From NCBI GenBank assembly GCA_943704495.1, contig CALSCR010000057.1, forward strand, positions 17,937 to 81,936: a stretch of 64,000 nucleotides of DNA, written 5' to 3'. A program made the translations under genes and the position numbers. This DNA comes from Pigoraptor chileana. Lineage: Eukaryota; Opisthokonta; Filasterea. Positions 37,321 to 49,600 of this stretch are shown in pieces (positions within the stretch are counted from its first letter, which is position 1; every line of letters begins with the position of its first letter). The notes beneath the pieces are model-generated. The model had not been told where the DNA came from. It made no database searches and was given only the letters and a program-made list of their open reading frames with translations.

Positions 37321-38752
37321 GTGAGAGAGAGAGAGATGTAGGATTCAAGTCAGTGTCTTAAGCGCTGTGCCCATGGACTCCACAATTGAGTCAGTGAGAG
37401 GAAGCAAGAAGAAACATGCGCTGATGGCAACACGTGACCACTTTCATTTCAACCGCGACATGGTCCATATAGAGCACCTGTTTGTTTGGATGAACGAGTG
37501 CATCTTCATGAAGAGCACAAATGTTTGCATAAGCAGACACATGGATTGGCTGACTCCGAAGTTCTGCTGCAGGGCAAGGAGAATGGCAGTGCCTGTGGTG
37601 CGAACATGGACGATGCACGAGGTACCCATACGGCCATGTGTGTGTGTGTGTGTGTTTGATATGTGCAGTGGGAAAGAGAGGCGCAGTTGTGTGAGCAATA
37701 CTGTAGAATGCACAAGCGCTTGAAGTGCGTGTGACTGACATACCAAACATTCGTAAACACGCCACATGCACATCACAAAAATACCAACCGATCATCGTTG
37801 CTTGGAGACCGTGGTGGAGGAGAAAGATTGCCCAGCCCGGCAGTACATCCATCACAATGATCTGTGTTGTAAATGGTTAAAGACCGCCACAACATTAAAG
37901 GACGCACGGATCAGCCTCAAGGAAATGTGCCCCAATCGTGAAGCTTGTGATCATCATCTCTCTTTGTCTCTCCTACACCGACTTTTGCATCACTGTCGCT
38001 CTCCTCGTACACACACTCCAGACACAATCTGATATGGCCTCTGTTGCCCAGGGGCACCAAATAGTGGGTTTCCACAAGCTGTTGTCGGCAGGTGGTACCA
38101 CACATGTCCTGCGCGATTGCTTGATAGTGAGCATGGGATATGCATATGCATCCGACGCACCTTTGCGAGCCCAACCGCGCCAAAGGACATTGCGCAGACG
38201 GCGAGGACGACAACAACCAGCTTGACGAGATCCTCAGACAGCGATCCGAGGAGCGTGAAATCAAGCAGGATGCCCCGGCTCGCATAGTTAGCCGTCATGT
38301 TGGTAAACACAAAGTATACGAAAGCTGTATTGGCGGACAAGAGAATGCTTTACTTTGGTGAGTAATGTGCATCAAACAGAAATAAGTGGGCACAAGAATT
38401 GTGGACTCGGAACAAAGATTCCCACATATGAATACATGTCTTTACCTAAGCCCATTAAGCTATAGAAGCCCCAAAACGGAGAGGCGCCGATTGCTGAATC
38501 GTGCGTCGTATCGAGGCGGGACGTCCTCGCGATGAATTTGGTCTTGACAATTCTGTAGGCGACAAAAACCCATACAATAATTTAACCCTTGCACTCGTCA
38601 AAATGCAACACTACAAGGTCATGATGTGATGTGTATGTGAACTTTGCTTACTCTCGCTTTGCAGGGCTGCGCGGGGCGACCTTTGCGGGACTTGCCGTGG
38701 GCGTCGCATCTTTGTCTTTGCTTTGGCTTTGGCGCCGCGGTCGCAGCTCCAT
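35186..38752 (-). CDS. Sterol O-acyltransferase (ACAT/ARE type MBOAT)
   Basis: Esterifies sterols with acyl-CoA at the ER. Exons: 38752-38652, 38552-38446, 38324-38161, 37861-37789, 37592-37478, 37165-36895, 36615-36364, 36090-35956, 35606-35451 and 35218-35186, in phase, 468 residues. The start MELRPRRQSQSKDKDATPTA is a polar cytosolic tail. LFMKMHSFIQTNR, APTLVYEMEYPRTERIRIGY, FYSDWWN (residues 349-355) and PVHEFLLRHVY follow the yeast Are1/Are2 pattern more closely than DGAT1. The MBOAT catalytic histidine is in FFFSSLVHE. The protein ends ILAVSYCREYYQ. Several hydrophobic helices are evident. The 11-codon last exon has a weak acceptor (GTGAAG) and is the least certain. One intron holds dispersed repeats. 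Confidence 0.9.
36222..36262 (-). repeat. Degenerate dispersed repeat in SOAT intron
   Basis: AATCAAGTCAGTATTGGACG then CTGTGCTTCAGGACTACACA resembles the family core. It lies in intron 36091-36363 in the shared orientation. Confidence 0.5.
37219..37388 (-). repeat. Dispersed intronic repeat, two copies around a GA tract
   Basis: Cores at about 37219-37268 and 37334-37388 are separated by a GA run (37269-37336). They occupy over half of SOAT intron 37166-37477. Confidence 0.85.
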
Positions 38753-39713
38753 CCCCGTCATTCTCCAATGTAATCAATCGGCGGTTCAAAAAACATGTGC
38801 CAACGAAAAGGAACGGAAGGATACCAACAGCCAAGAAAAAACTCCAATAGACGGCGGAAAGTGCCTTGAAATAAGGTTAGGTGTGTCAATGCATAAGAGT
38901 TTACAAAATAGACGGATGCAATCGCAGTGTCACAGTGAGTGTCAGTCAGCCTGTAAACAAAACAGACTGAGATTGCGGAAGCGAGATTTCGGAAATACGC
39001 AGTTTCCCCAGCATGTGATGTGAGCTAAAAATAGCCCATTGCCCTTGGGGTAGTTTTCAGGTAACAAAATTGGGGTGCCTTTCGGTTGTAACAGTGGGGT
39101 GCCTTTGGGTTGTAACAGTGGGGTGCCTTTGGGTTGTAACAATGGCAAGGGTACTAACCAAGTAAGTAAGGTAAGTACCCTGGTAAGTACCCTTGACAAT
39201 GGGGTGCCTGCCGTGGGTTGTAACAATGGTGCCTCTGGGTTACTCGGTTAGGTAACAATGAAGAGTCTCAGGTGAGGAGTCGTTGGTTTTGATTGCTGAT
39301 CGCGCTGCTCAAGCTCATTTGCCGTCTGCACATTGTGCAATGGCCAGTATTTCGTTTCATACTAAGTTACACACTGTCGCAAGGCGAGTTTAGTGGCGGC
39401 CGCCGGCCACTGCGAAAGACATCAGTAACTGCCGCAGCCCAACCCGTTGGTGTGGCAGATGACTGCGATTCTTCGACGTGTTTGGATCTCGGAGATGTGC
39501 CATACGCTTACACATAATAAAACTAAGTTCGCTGCAGTCGACGCCAACGGAAAAAAGGCAGCATTGCACAGAGTATGTCCAGCGATGCCATATCCACAGC
39601 AAAATAGTTTGAAGGGGCAGCACTGTGTAACTCATACATGAAATGGAGAGATGCGAACCATTAATTTTCATAAAAGCCATCCAGATACATTCGGTAATGT
39701 ATCATCCTCCGCC
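38753..39713. other. Spacer with minisatellite upstream of SOAT
   Basis: 961 nt between SCYL2 3' end and SOAT start. It holds a 24-bp minisatellite and a run of GTAAGT motifs (39072-39250). No convincing gene. Confidence 0.5.
39072..39250 (+). repeat. 24-bp minisatellite with GTAAGT cluster
   Basis: Three contiguous 24-bp units (GGGGTGCCTTTGGGTTGTAA + CAGT) occupy 39072-39143, nearly identical. Two diverged copies follow at about 39200-39250. Between them, 39160-39192 contains GTAAGTA or GTAAGG four times. Confidence 0.8.
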
Positions 39714-42700
39714 TTAACCGAAAATGTCATTAATCGATTGTGCCTGTTTTCTCTGCTGAGGCTGTGCATGCTGTTGTTGTTGTTGTTGTTGTTGTTGTCG
39801 TGGCTGTTGCTGTTGCAAGTTCATTGGCTGCATTGTTTGCGCGGGCGTGGTCTGCTGCCACTGCGGTGCAGCTTGTGCGGTCTGCAGGGGCGGCCCATAC
39901 ATTCCAGTCGACTGAAGTCCTGCTGTGGGCGGATACTATTCTTGTAATGTGCGTGCGTGTGTGTGTGTGTGTGTGTTTGTATGTGTGTGTGTATGTGTGC
40001 GCGTACGGCATGTGGTTGGCGAAATCAGAATGATAGCCACACGGGTTACAGGATGAAAGCAAGTGCGACCATCAATCAGACACATCGCATTTACGTCCTC
40101 ATATCGCTCATTAGGGCGTATCTGGCCAACAATCACCCACCGCCGACCCAGGGTTAGCGTAGCCCCCGTAGCCCTGTTGCGACTGCTGTTGAGGTTGCAT
40201 GTACGACTGCTGCCCCGGAAGAAGCGGCGCCACAGGTGACGGCGAGTACGGTTGGTATCCGCTCGCTGAAAGAGAGTTCTGCTGCGGATGCGACTGGGCA
40301 TTGGGAGCAAATGACGGCACTTGTTGCTGCTGCTGTGGTCGTGCTTGCTGTTGTTGTAGCTGCGGCTGTTGGGGCTGTAGTTGTTGTTGCACTTGAGGAC
40401 GCTGTGCATATGAGCACGTGGATTCGGCTCAGTGATGCGGACACGGACAGAAGCACACCCACCCACCCACCCACACACACTACGCATCCGATAACTAGCA
40501 AACACAAACACAACAGGCACGGCGATGCAGAATACAGACCGGCACGGATCCCTGTAGTTGGAGTGAGCCGGGTTGCGCCGCCGCAGCGACAGGCATTCCG
40601 CTGGGCGCCTGGAACTGCTGCACCGGCCTGTGCTGCGTGCTGCTCTGCGGTTGCTGTGGCGGCATCGACTGCATGCCGACATACGCTGCTGTTGTTGCAG
40701 TTTGTTGTGGAACCCTTTGTTGTTGTTGCTGTGTCTGTTGTTGTTGTTGATGTTGTTGTGGGATCGCCGACTTCATTCCAGCATACGCCGGCTGCGCGAG
40801 CCGTTGCTGCGGCTGCTGACCATACGACTGCACGGGTGGATGCGACTGAAGCGGAGGCTGATATTGCGGCTGATTGGACGCCTGCCGCTGCGCGCCGCCC
40901 TCCCACGACGTCACCGTCGGTGGTTGCGTCACTTCCGTGGACTCAGCACCGTGCCATCCGCCATACTCGGACGATGCGTCGGTTTGTGCATCGTGAAACG
41001 CAGAAGATGGAAGGCTGGCATGAGACGGCGTTGATTGAGCGAACGAAGCCTGCGACCGAGAATATTGCTGCTGCTGCTGCTGTTGTTGTTGTTGTTGATT
41101 CCGCTGCTGTTGCTGTTGCGGGTGTCCGTCGGTCTGTTGTTGTGGATTGGGGTTCGCATGATGCACGGATGGCTGAGTAGTTGTGCGGGCGGCATCTGCG
41201 AGTGATTGCATCGCGGGCTTCATCGCAGAGGTTGGAGGTTCGAATCCTACCGCCGACGCCACCACCGTTGCTGCCATTTTCGGCGCAGCTGCTGACACAA
41301 TCTGTCGCATCTCATCCATAGCCGACTTCTGAATGGCAGAGAAAACACAAGAGGGTTGGCACAAACCCACGCAAATGACACATAATTTTTAGTCGGCCAC
41401 AATGAGCATGATTCGCACGCAGTGCCACACACTATACACGCATACCCACACCACACTCATTTGCACCGCAGCAGCTGGAGAAAATTTAAAAAAACATACT
41501 GATGATGCGACAACTCACCTCGGAGGATGGGACGGACTGCGAGGCATTGGAAAGCGGCTGAAGAGGAGCGAAATCCATGGGACACATTTCCTCAAGCAAC
41601 TTTTGAATCTGCGAAGACGACCGAAGGAGCGACAGAGTCATGTTACGGATTGGCGCTTCATACCAACACCCACCCATCCACACACAAAGCCACATACGAT
41701 AAAATAAGATCAAGTTGCAATGACGAAAATGCCCCCAGATCCATCCCGGTGAACTTGCTGCCATACCTCAGTCAGGTCAGACCATCCATCCGTTGCGCCA
41801 GAGACCTGCGCCTGGGCCTGCATCGCCACAGCCCCCACCGACGCCGCCAGTGTGGCCGGCGGGGGAGCGAGCCGCGAGGGGACGGCGGCCTGTGGTGTGA
41901 ATATGTCGAGCCCGTTTTGCGCGGCAGGTGTTCTCTCTTTGACTTGTACCATGACCTTCGGCTGCGGCGTTTGCTGCGCCGGAGCTGTGTTGCGGTGCTG
42001 CGGCTGCTGTTGCATGTGGGCTGGATACACCTGTTGCGACGGCTGCGACGACTGCGCTGCTTCGGGACGCACGCGCGGACGCTCGAGGTCGCCGCGCGCA
42101 AGCATTTCCTCCATGCGCTTAAGCTCAGCGTCATCCATGTTGGAGATATCTCCGTCGGGTACGTGTCCCTTTTGAAGGCTGCAAGAAACGATATTGTTGG
42201 TGGAATGATGCACGTACATTGTGTCAGAAGGTATCGACGCACACACTCACCGGCACAGACATTCATATCTACACAGACACCACAAAGCGCCAACCTGCGT
42301 GTCTGTTCGTCCATCTGCTGCATTTGCCGAAGCTTTGCGAGCTGCTCCTTTTCGACGCGCTTCAAAAGCGCCGACGTCACCGACGCAAACATCTCAAACT
42401 GCGATGCGTTGATGGTGGACTCCACCGACAGGGGAATCAGAAACGGCAGCACCCGCACAGCAATCGTCTGTGCATCGACCTGCGTCTTCTTGTGCTTGCA
42501 TATCTCATCGTATACTCCCAAAAGGGCCATCAGCACGCTCGGTTCGCGACTTGGCACTGCCTCGAGTGCAGGAAGTACTTTTTCATCGACAAGCCATTTG
42601 TCGGCGACCTCGAGTGACTGCAGCAGTTGAGAGTTTGTGCACAGTTCCATGTGTATGTGCGGCTGTGAGTATAACGCGTGCATACCGGCATACGCAGATT

Positions 42701-45700
42701 GAATGGACGTAGTTCGAATTCGATTAAAAAGCTTGGTTGGATGCACACAGGGCCTACAATTCACAGAAGTTGCGACGGACCTTTGAAAGACACAAAAGCG
42801 CGTTTACGGCGACAGCGACGGGATCCACAGCGCTGCAGAGTTGCAGTATTCTTGGCAGTATGGTGTTGCGCATGAGGCCATAGTCCATCGTCGTACTGAA
42901 CGACGGAATTATGTTCAGGCAGAGAATCTGCAATCATCAATTAGAACCGCAGCGTCCACCAACACCCAACAACATCAGCGAAACAGCGGAAATCGCCCCG
43001 CAAGCGGACTCTTCATGCGGAGGTGGGTTACATCGCACTCTGCCATCATCAATGCCGGGAAGACATAAATGCCGACGCAGCGTCATTGCCAACGCACGCT
43101 ATTAACGACAACCGTAATCAACAGAAAGAAAAAAGACAAAGCACCTGTATCTGCGAGCTGCCCGAGTCGAGAGCCCTGTGGAGAATGGGAAGTACGTGAT
43201 TCTTCACATCCTCCGTGCTTGCCTTGCTCAGCAACAACTGCATGTTCTGCATGAGCGTAAGCATAATCTGGAGCGGCTCTTTCATCTGGAAGACTGGAAT
43301 GAGCGCGGGGAAGACCAGACGCCTGCAGGCAGACCCAAAAAAAAAGGGCAGCGACGCAAGGTTCCGGTGAGTGCCGGCGAAGGTGACATGCTCATGGGCT
43401 GTGCGAGTGAGTAGTATATGGGTCGTGGCGTGGGCTTGTGTGCGTGCGGCAAAGAGCATTATGGGGGGGGGGGGCATCCTCAGTTCTCAGCACAAACACT
43501 CTCGGATTGACCACTGCAGTTGAGAAATTTGCAGAGCGGAGTGGCGCAAGCGGACACTGAAAACACACACACATTTATACACACACACATCCAGAAAACA
43601 CACACCTGAAGTCGTCGTTTGAGAAGCCTTCCGCAATCAGAAAGATATTTGGGAGCACAAAAGGCACCATCATGTTGTTGATCAATTCCTGCAACAGCTG
43701 CGGCAAAACGCGCCCCCTGCAATGCGTACCAATTGTGACAGGTAATAGTTGAGCTACAGTGTGTGACGCGTAGTGTGGCGGATGAACACACAGGAACCAC
43801 TCTAACCGCACGCACACACGAACAATGCCAGTTGCGTGTGGCAATGCGAAACCAATGAGGCGACAAAGGCAGTAACACAGTCGTGCACCACTGTGGCGGA
43901 AACAGCACCGACCTGATGACCCTCGCAGACAGCTTGGGAATGATGCGGTGGAGACCCTTAAGAAACTGCGCCTTTTTCAGCTCCTCCTTCTCGACAAGCG
44001 AGTCGAGGTAGCGCAGTGTCAGGAGAATCACGTCATCGAAATAGGGCAGCGACGCAAATTCGGAGGCGTTCATGCGCAGTTCCGGCGCAGCTGCGAGGAG
44101 CTTGCGGACAATGGGGGCGAGTTCGTGTGGCACGCCACCAAGTTGGGCAAAGGGGAGGCTGTCAATAGCCTGGCGGTATGTCAGTATGTTGTTGCTCGAC
44201 TCGAACAGCGGGCGGCCGTTTTGAAAGGCAGAGTATATCAGCACTCCCAGCGCAAAAAGATCGCTCCTGCAGGGGAGTAGTGCGGGACACAGTGAACACG
44301 TGCGTGCATACGCATCCATTCCAATCAGGCATGTGTACAAAAATTTGCATTGTACGAGCAAATTCTCTCAACACCCAGACGAGTCCTTGTTCACGACACT
44401 GCACACCAGCAGCCACACACGTAATGGTCCCTCAACAGTTGCGGGTTGGCACACACCTGAAACAGCACGACTTGTCGTACACGTATTCCGGTGCGAGATA
44501 GTTGAGCCGCGGCTGCGAGTGGAGGGCGCCCTTGTTGTCCCACTCCTGAAACGAAAAGTTGGTCTTGTCACCGCTGACATACTGCGCGTACACGCAGTGC
44601 CCAAAACCGCCAAGCTTCCAGTCCCCGCGCTCGTTAATAAACACCGATTCCGGATTGACGTTACCGTGGATCAGTTTGGCGTCGTCGTGGAGGAACGCGA
44701 GCGCTTTACCAAGCTGGAAAAGACCATATTGCACTTCAACCTGCATTGAAGCGTCCAAATGCAGGCGCAGAGGTAACGGTTGGCGACGGGACAGCAATGG
44801 AGACAGAGTTCATGCTGTGCAAAGTGGATCTCAAAGTGGATCTGCAAAGTGGATCTGCAAAGACGCGAGAGGGAAGGGAACATGTGTGTGCGTGTGTATG
44901 TGTGTATGTGTATGTGTGATCGGACCCAGCACAATATGACACGGGCCGCCGCCATTCAATCACCTCTTCCAAGGCAAACTCTTTGAGTGCGAGCGGCAAA
45001 GGAGGTCCGAGATTCTCATAACAGCCAAGCGCATTCTGGAACGAGATAGACAGGCGCATTAGCATTTACCATGCACACCCACGCAAACACATATGTCCAG
45101 AGGGACGAAGGACACTTACGCCGGGCACAAGGATAGCCGCAGTAAGGCAGGCACACAACACACGTCAGTCCAAAGCACACAGAGAACTGAGCTCACCGCG
45201 AGAGAGGCAAATACGGGTTCCGTGGCAAAGGCGATGTCCGTCGTTGACTCGTCCAATGGATGCATCAACTCGAGAAGAAGAGGATGTCGCAGGCGGGCTG
45301 TACGTGCATGCGTTTGTTGAGAAGAACGTTGTTGAGTGCGTGATGTTGACTTTGTCATGTGCGTTACGTTATCGGTTCGTCAATGACAATGCCATCCACT
45401 ACAATGCTCTGGAACACAACTAACAACGCTTACCTAGTTGAGTCGCTTCCCTCCGCATCATCTCAAACACCTGAGGTGCGAGAAAGAAAGCGCATTGTCA
45501 GACCCCTCATCCCACAAAAGCGGCCTCGAGAGGATGTTGGCCGAAAGCGACAGCAAGAGCGCAGCAATGTGCGTAGTTGCGCCAAAATAAACCCACCTGT
45601 TCTTTCGACTTCTTGTCAAGCTTCTCGACAAGTTTCTTCTCAAACAGAAACACGGATGCTTTCTGTTGTGCGCAAACCGCCGACGCCACACGAGCCGCGC

Positions 45701-46119
45701 CCACGCAAGAGTGAGAATGTGCGCCCCCACAATTCACAATAAACAATTCACAATCACAACAGACGCCAACAAGAGCAGCAAATCTGCAAGAGAATTGATC
45801 AATAAACACACACATACACACAGAATGGGTCGCAAACACTCACCTGACCAGTAGAGCGCTTGACTGCACTGAAAATTTTCCACATACACCAGGGACCTCC
45901 GCTGCCAACCTAGACTCGGTATGATTACGGCAGCAATACGCAGTCAATTAGCGGCTCATCAGTTATCTATTGCTGATTTCAAACCGAACCGGGTTGATGA
46001 ACAATAGAGTTGTCTTGGAAAGTAGAGATGTGCAGGCGGATGGTTCGTACCTGCTTCCCCAGTTCGAACTCGCGCGTGATGGCATTACCAAGCACGGCGG
46101 CTTTCAAACTTTTCAACAT
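39714..46119 (-). CDS. SCYL2: SCY1-like pseudokinase 2 (SCYL2/CVAK104) with Q-rich tail
   Basis: Clathrin-associated trafficking pseudokinase. Exons traced exactly: 46119-46051, 45909-45844, 45662-45597, 45470-45434, 45297-45197, 45035-44964, 44740-44457, 44266-43913 and 43716-43606. The later ones are approximate: 43325-43145, 42930-42781, 42630-42298, 42180-41768, 41610-41520, 41330-40545, 40400-40150 and 39935-39714. The start MLKSLKAAVLGNAITREFEL matches SCYL2. The kinase fold is degenerate: HGNVNPESVF replaces the HRD loop and GGFGH replaces DFG. HEAT-like repeats follow (MVPFVLPNIFLIAEG, LQIMLTLMQNMQLLLSK, REPSVLMALLGVYDEICKHK). The tail of about 450 residues is rich in Gln, Pro and Ser with polyQ runs, and ends SINDIFG. 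The pseudokinase call is firm; exon borders in the tail are not. Confidence 0.9.
40713..41119 (-). repeat. CAA/CAG (polyglutamine) repeats in SCYL2 tail
   Basis: Clusters of TTG/CTG on the plus strand, at about 40713-40761 and 41067-41119, encode runs of up to ten glutamines. CAA and CAG codons are mixed. A further run is at 39772-39801. Confidence 0.85.
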
Positions 46120-46619
46120 AATCTGAGATTCAAATGAGACGAGGGCGCACACAAGCCACCCTCTCTCACAACACAAGGCGTGTCTCCAAACTAGGACACT
46201 TTGCACAGTGTCGGTGTTGGTCACGTTAAAGAAGCGCATCTTCAGGGAACTGTTGAACACACCTTTTCAACGCAAACAAGTCTGCCCGGGCTGAAACGCA
46301 CTCAAAAGGGTCACGTGACATTAAAGTTTGTTTGTAATGACGTGCTTGTGACGATCATAGTCCCAGCCAATGTAAACAAACACGGACACAGTGACACTCA
46401 CTGACACTGCTCAGTGTGAAAATCGACTGCACCGAAAATGGGACCTTTCAAATCATTGCTCATCATGAATATTGAAAACACCTTTTGGGAGTACAATATA
46501 TACATGGTTAAGGATTGGGGGATCAGGGGGTTCATTGTGATATCGGCGCATCTATAGGAGCTAAACAGTGCCCGTAAAGTCCATCCACTCGTTTGGTGTC
46601 GCCCATTTCCTAGTGTGAA
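46120..46619. promoter_or_regulatory. Bidirectional promoter region SCYL2 / acyltransferase
   Basis: 500 nt between divergent starts. A TATATA run at 46497-46502 is 118 nt upstream of the acyltransferase ATG. An unseen 5' non-coding exon of SCYL2 is possible because a CAG precedes its ATG closely. Confidence 0.4.
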
Positions 46620-49600
46620 ATGCTGAACAAGGTCGCCTTCTTCATCGTGCGCCTCATCTGTCGCATTCTTCTCTCGTCCTTCTTCAGCGACGTTGTGGTC
46701 GTTGGTGCGAATAACGTGCCGAAATGGGGACCCGTAATAGTGCTGGGGTGGGTGCTCTGATCACCCTTTTGATGTGTTTATCGGACACGCCGTGCGTGTA
46801 TGCGCTTCAGGGATCCTTTTCACCAAAGCCAATTGTTGTTGCATTGAGCTTTCATGTATGATTCTGCTGGTCTTCGTATAACAAATGCGCGACTTTCGGA
46901 TCTCATGCACAGGAATCATCCCAACTATGGAGTGGACGGACTGCTCATGGGAACAATGTGCCCACGTATGCTGCACTGGTAAGTTGGTTCGGATGGATGA
47001 GGACCACTCCCTATTGCTGGACTGTGAGAATCTTGACGCAGCTCACTCTTTGATGATTGCACATGACCAATATGCTATGAACAGGTGGGGGAAGGACATG
47101 ATGTTCAAGAATAAGATCATTGGCAAGATGCTGAGGGCACTCGGCGGTGTTTCCGTATCACGTGATCGCAATGTCAGCAATGACGCTCTTTTTAAGGACT
47201 CATTCAAGGTGAGGCTCAGTTGTCCGTACAAGAAAACGGACAATGACACTCTACCGTATAAGAAAACGACAATGACACTCTATTGTGATCGAGCTTCACG
47301 GTTTGTGTGAGCGATGGACCCCACTCCGCCCTTGCGCGCATCCGTCAACCTTTTGCCGTCGAATTCACCTGCAGGTGCTTGAAGAAGGAGGTGCAATCGG
47401 ACTCTTCCCCGAAGGCCACAGCTACACGGAGTCGAAAATGCTCCCTGTTAGAACGGTACGTTGTCTGTGACCATTACGTGTCACTACGCTCTGCACATTT
47501 ATCGTACTGTTTGTGCGTGTGTGTTGTATACCCCCATCATTCTTTGCGTGTGTGCTTCTTGTCGCTCATTGTACAACGAGCCTCCCTTTACCAGTGAAAT
47601 GAGCAGTCTTCATTTCCCCCATAATCTTCGCTAAACAATTGTTGCGTCATGGCACGTGCAGGGCGCGGCGCGACTGGCCCTTGGTGCAGCACACCAGTCG
47701 ACACAAAAGCATTTTTTTGTCAACGTTGTTCCCATGGGAATTGTTTATGTGCGCAAGAACGCCTTCCGCAGCCAAGTGCTTGTCCAGTGAGTGAGGCCGT
47801 GCACAAATGTGAAAAGTCTAGCTCAATAACTTCTGATCGCCGTCGCATGATTGGGTGTGCATAGGATCGGCCCTGCACAAGCGGATGCCTTCTTGCTGAC
47901 ACACTTAGCGTCGTTTGCATCTCTCTCTCTCTCGCTCTCTTTTGGAGTCCAGGGCACAGCGCGTATGACACTGACTTGAATCCTACATCTCTCTCTCTCT
48001 CTCTCTCTCTTGTGGAGTCCATGGGCACAGCGCCTATGACACTGACTTGAATCCTACATCTCTCTCTCTCACTCTCTTGTGGAGTCCATGGGCACAGCGC
48101 CTATTACACTGACTTGAATCCTACATCTCTCTCTCTCTCTCCCCAACAATGTTTGCAGGTTTGGACAGCCAATTTACATTGACCGCGATGCGCTTGCCAC
48201 ATACGACTATGCGAAGGATGAGAAGGCGGCGGTCGTGAAGCTCACAAGCGAAGTGGAGGATCGTCTCCACAGTGTGAGTTGTGTGTGTGTGGGTGTACAT
48301 AAATATATGTGTGCATAATTGCAAAGGGATTCTTTTTTTGTGCGAATTGCGCTGTGTGTATATGCAATGTACCAGCTGCGATTGGCACGTTGATTGGACA
48401 GTAGATCTTTCCCACACTGATGGGTGACTGTTTGGTGGCTTCGTGCGGCTATTTGTCTACGAATAGTCGCGCCTATTAATAATCGCACCTATAATCGTTT
48501 TTGTTTTGCGCAGCTGACTATCAACGCCGACGATTTCGACACACTCCAAGCGCTTCACACGGCGCGCCGTCTTTACAAGCCATCTGTTGGAATGACCCTG
48601 CACGACTACGTGTCCACAACAAAGCGGTACGTGTGTGTGTGTATGTATGCGTCTGTGTTATATAATGCAAATATCGCAACACCATCAGGTTTCGACGATT
48701 GATATACACATATCAAGGGCCGGCTTCGACGCTCACCTTTCCCTGTTCCCGTTTCTTGTTTCCAGGTTTGTCGACGGCTACCCCGCGGCCTCCACAGACC
48801 CGGATGTCAATCGTCTCAAGGGGCAGCTCATCGAGTACCAGGGCATTCTGCGTGGCATGAACCTCACCGATTCCGATGTGGCCACGTGCCAGGACTCCCC
48901 GGAGGAGGTTCGTGCAATCAACACTGAGGTTCCTTGACTGGCCTTCCGAGGCTTCTTGACTTGCCTTCAGTCTTGCGTGTGTGTTGCATTTGTTTGAGCA
49001 GTTGTATGAAATCCTTATTGGCTGTATGTCTGATTTGCGCTGCATGATATCTGGCCGCATCTCTTGCTGCATGACGCTATGCTTAACGTACATCGATAAG
49101 AGCGCATTATTTTCCATGTTTTTATATCCGAACATGTTATGGAGTGAATTTGCAGCACCCGCCAGATTCTCATAGCTACATTGTTCTCCCAAATATTTAT
49201 TCCACTTGCAGATCAAGCGGCTGATCGGGCGCAGTCTCGTGCGCCTGTTTGTGCTCATACCCCTCGCCCTCCCCGGCATCATCCTCCACCTTCCCCTCTA
49301 CCTCGCGGGCCTCTTGATCGACATGCTGGTGCCGCGCACGGAGGCAAAGGCGACCGTCAAGGTGCGGGTTTGAGTCTCTTGCTACACTCTCTCCGTATTC
49401 GCTTGTTGTTGGACCGGACTCGCTCTTGCTACACGCTGTTCTCATTTGTTCCTTGCCTTTTGGTCTTGCTTATCTTTCCCCTCCGGTGCTGCAGATCTCC
49501 CTGATCCTCTACTGCCTCCCGCCCGTATACACAGCGGCAGCGTACTACGGCTCTGCTGAGCTTTCCCTGGGATGGCTTGGATTTTTTCTCCTGCTATTCG

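Noticed and set aside
41225-41255. tRNA-like T arm (GGTTCGAATCC) on the plus strand
   Set aside because: It lies inside an SCYL2 coding exon (reads VGFEPPTSA on the minus strand); the T stem has a mismatch and no A box or acceptor stem fits upstream.
47930-48142. Tandem repeat resembling a CRISPR array
   Set aside because: Spacers are CT microsatellite rather than unique sequence, the host is eukaryotic, and the same core recurs singly elsewhere.
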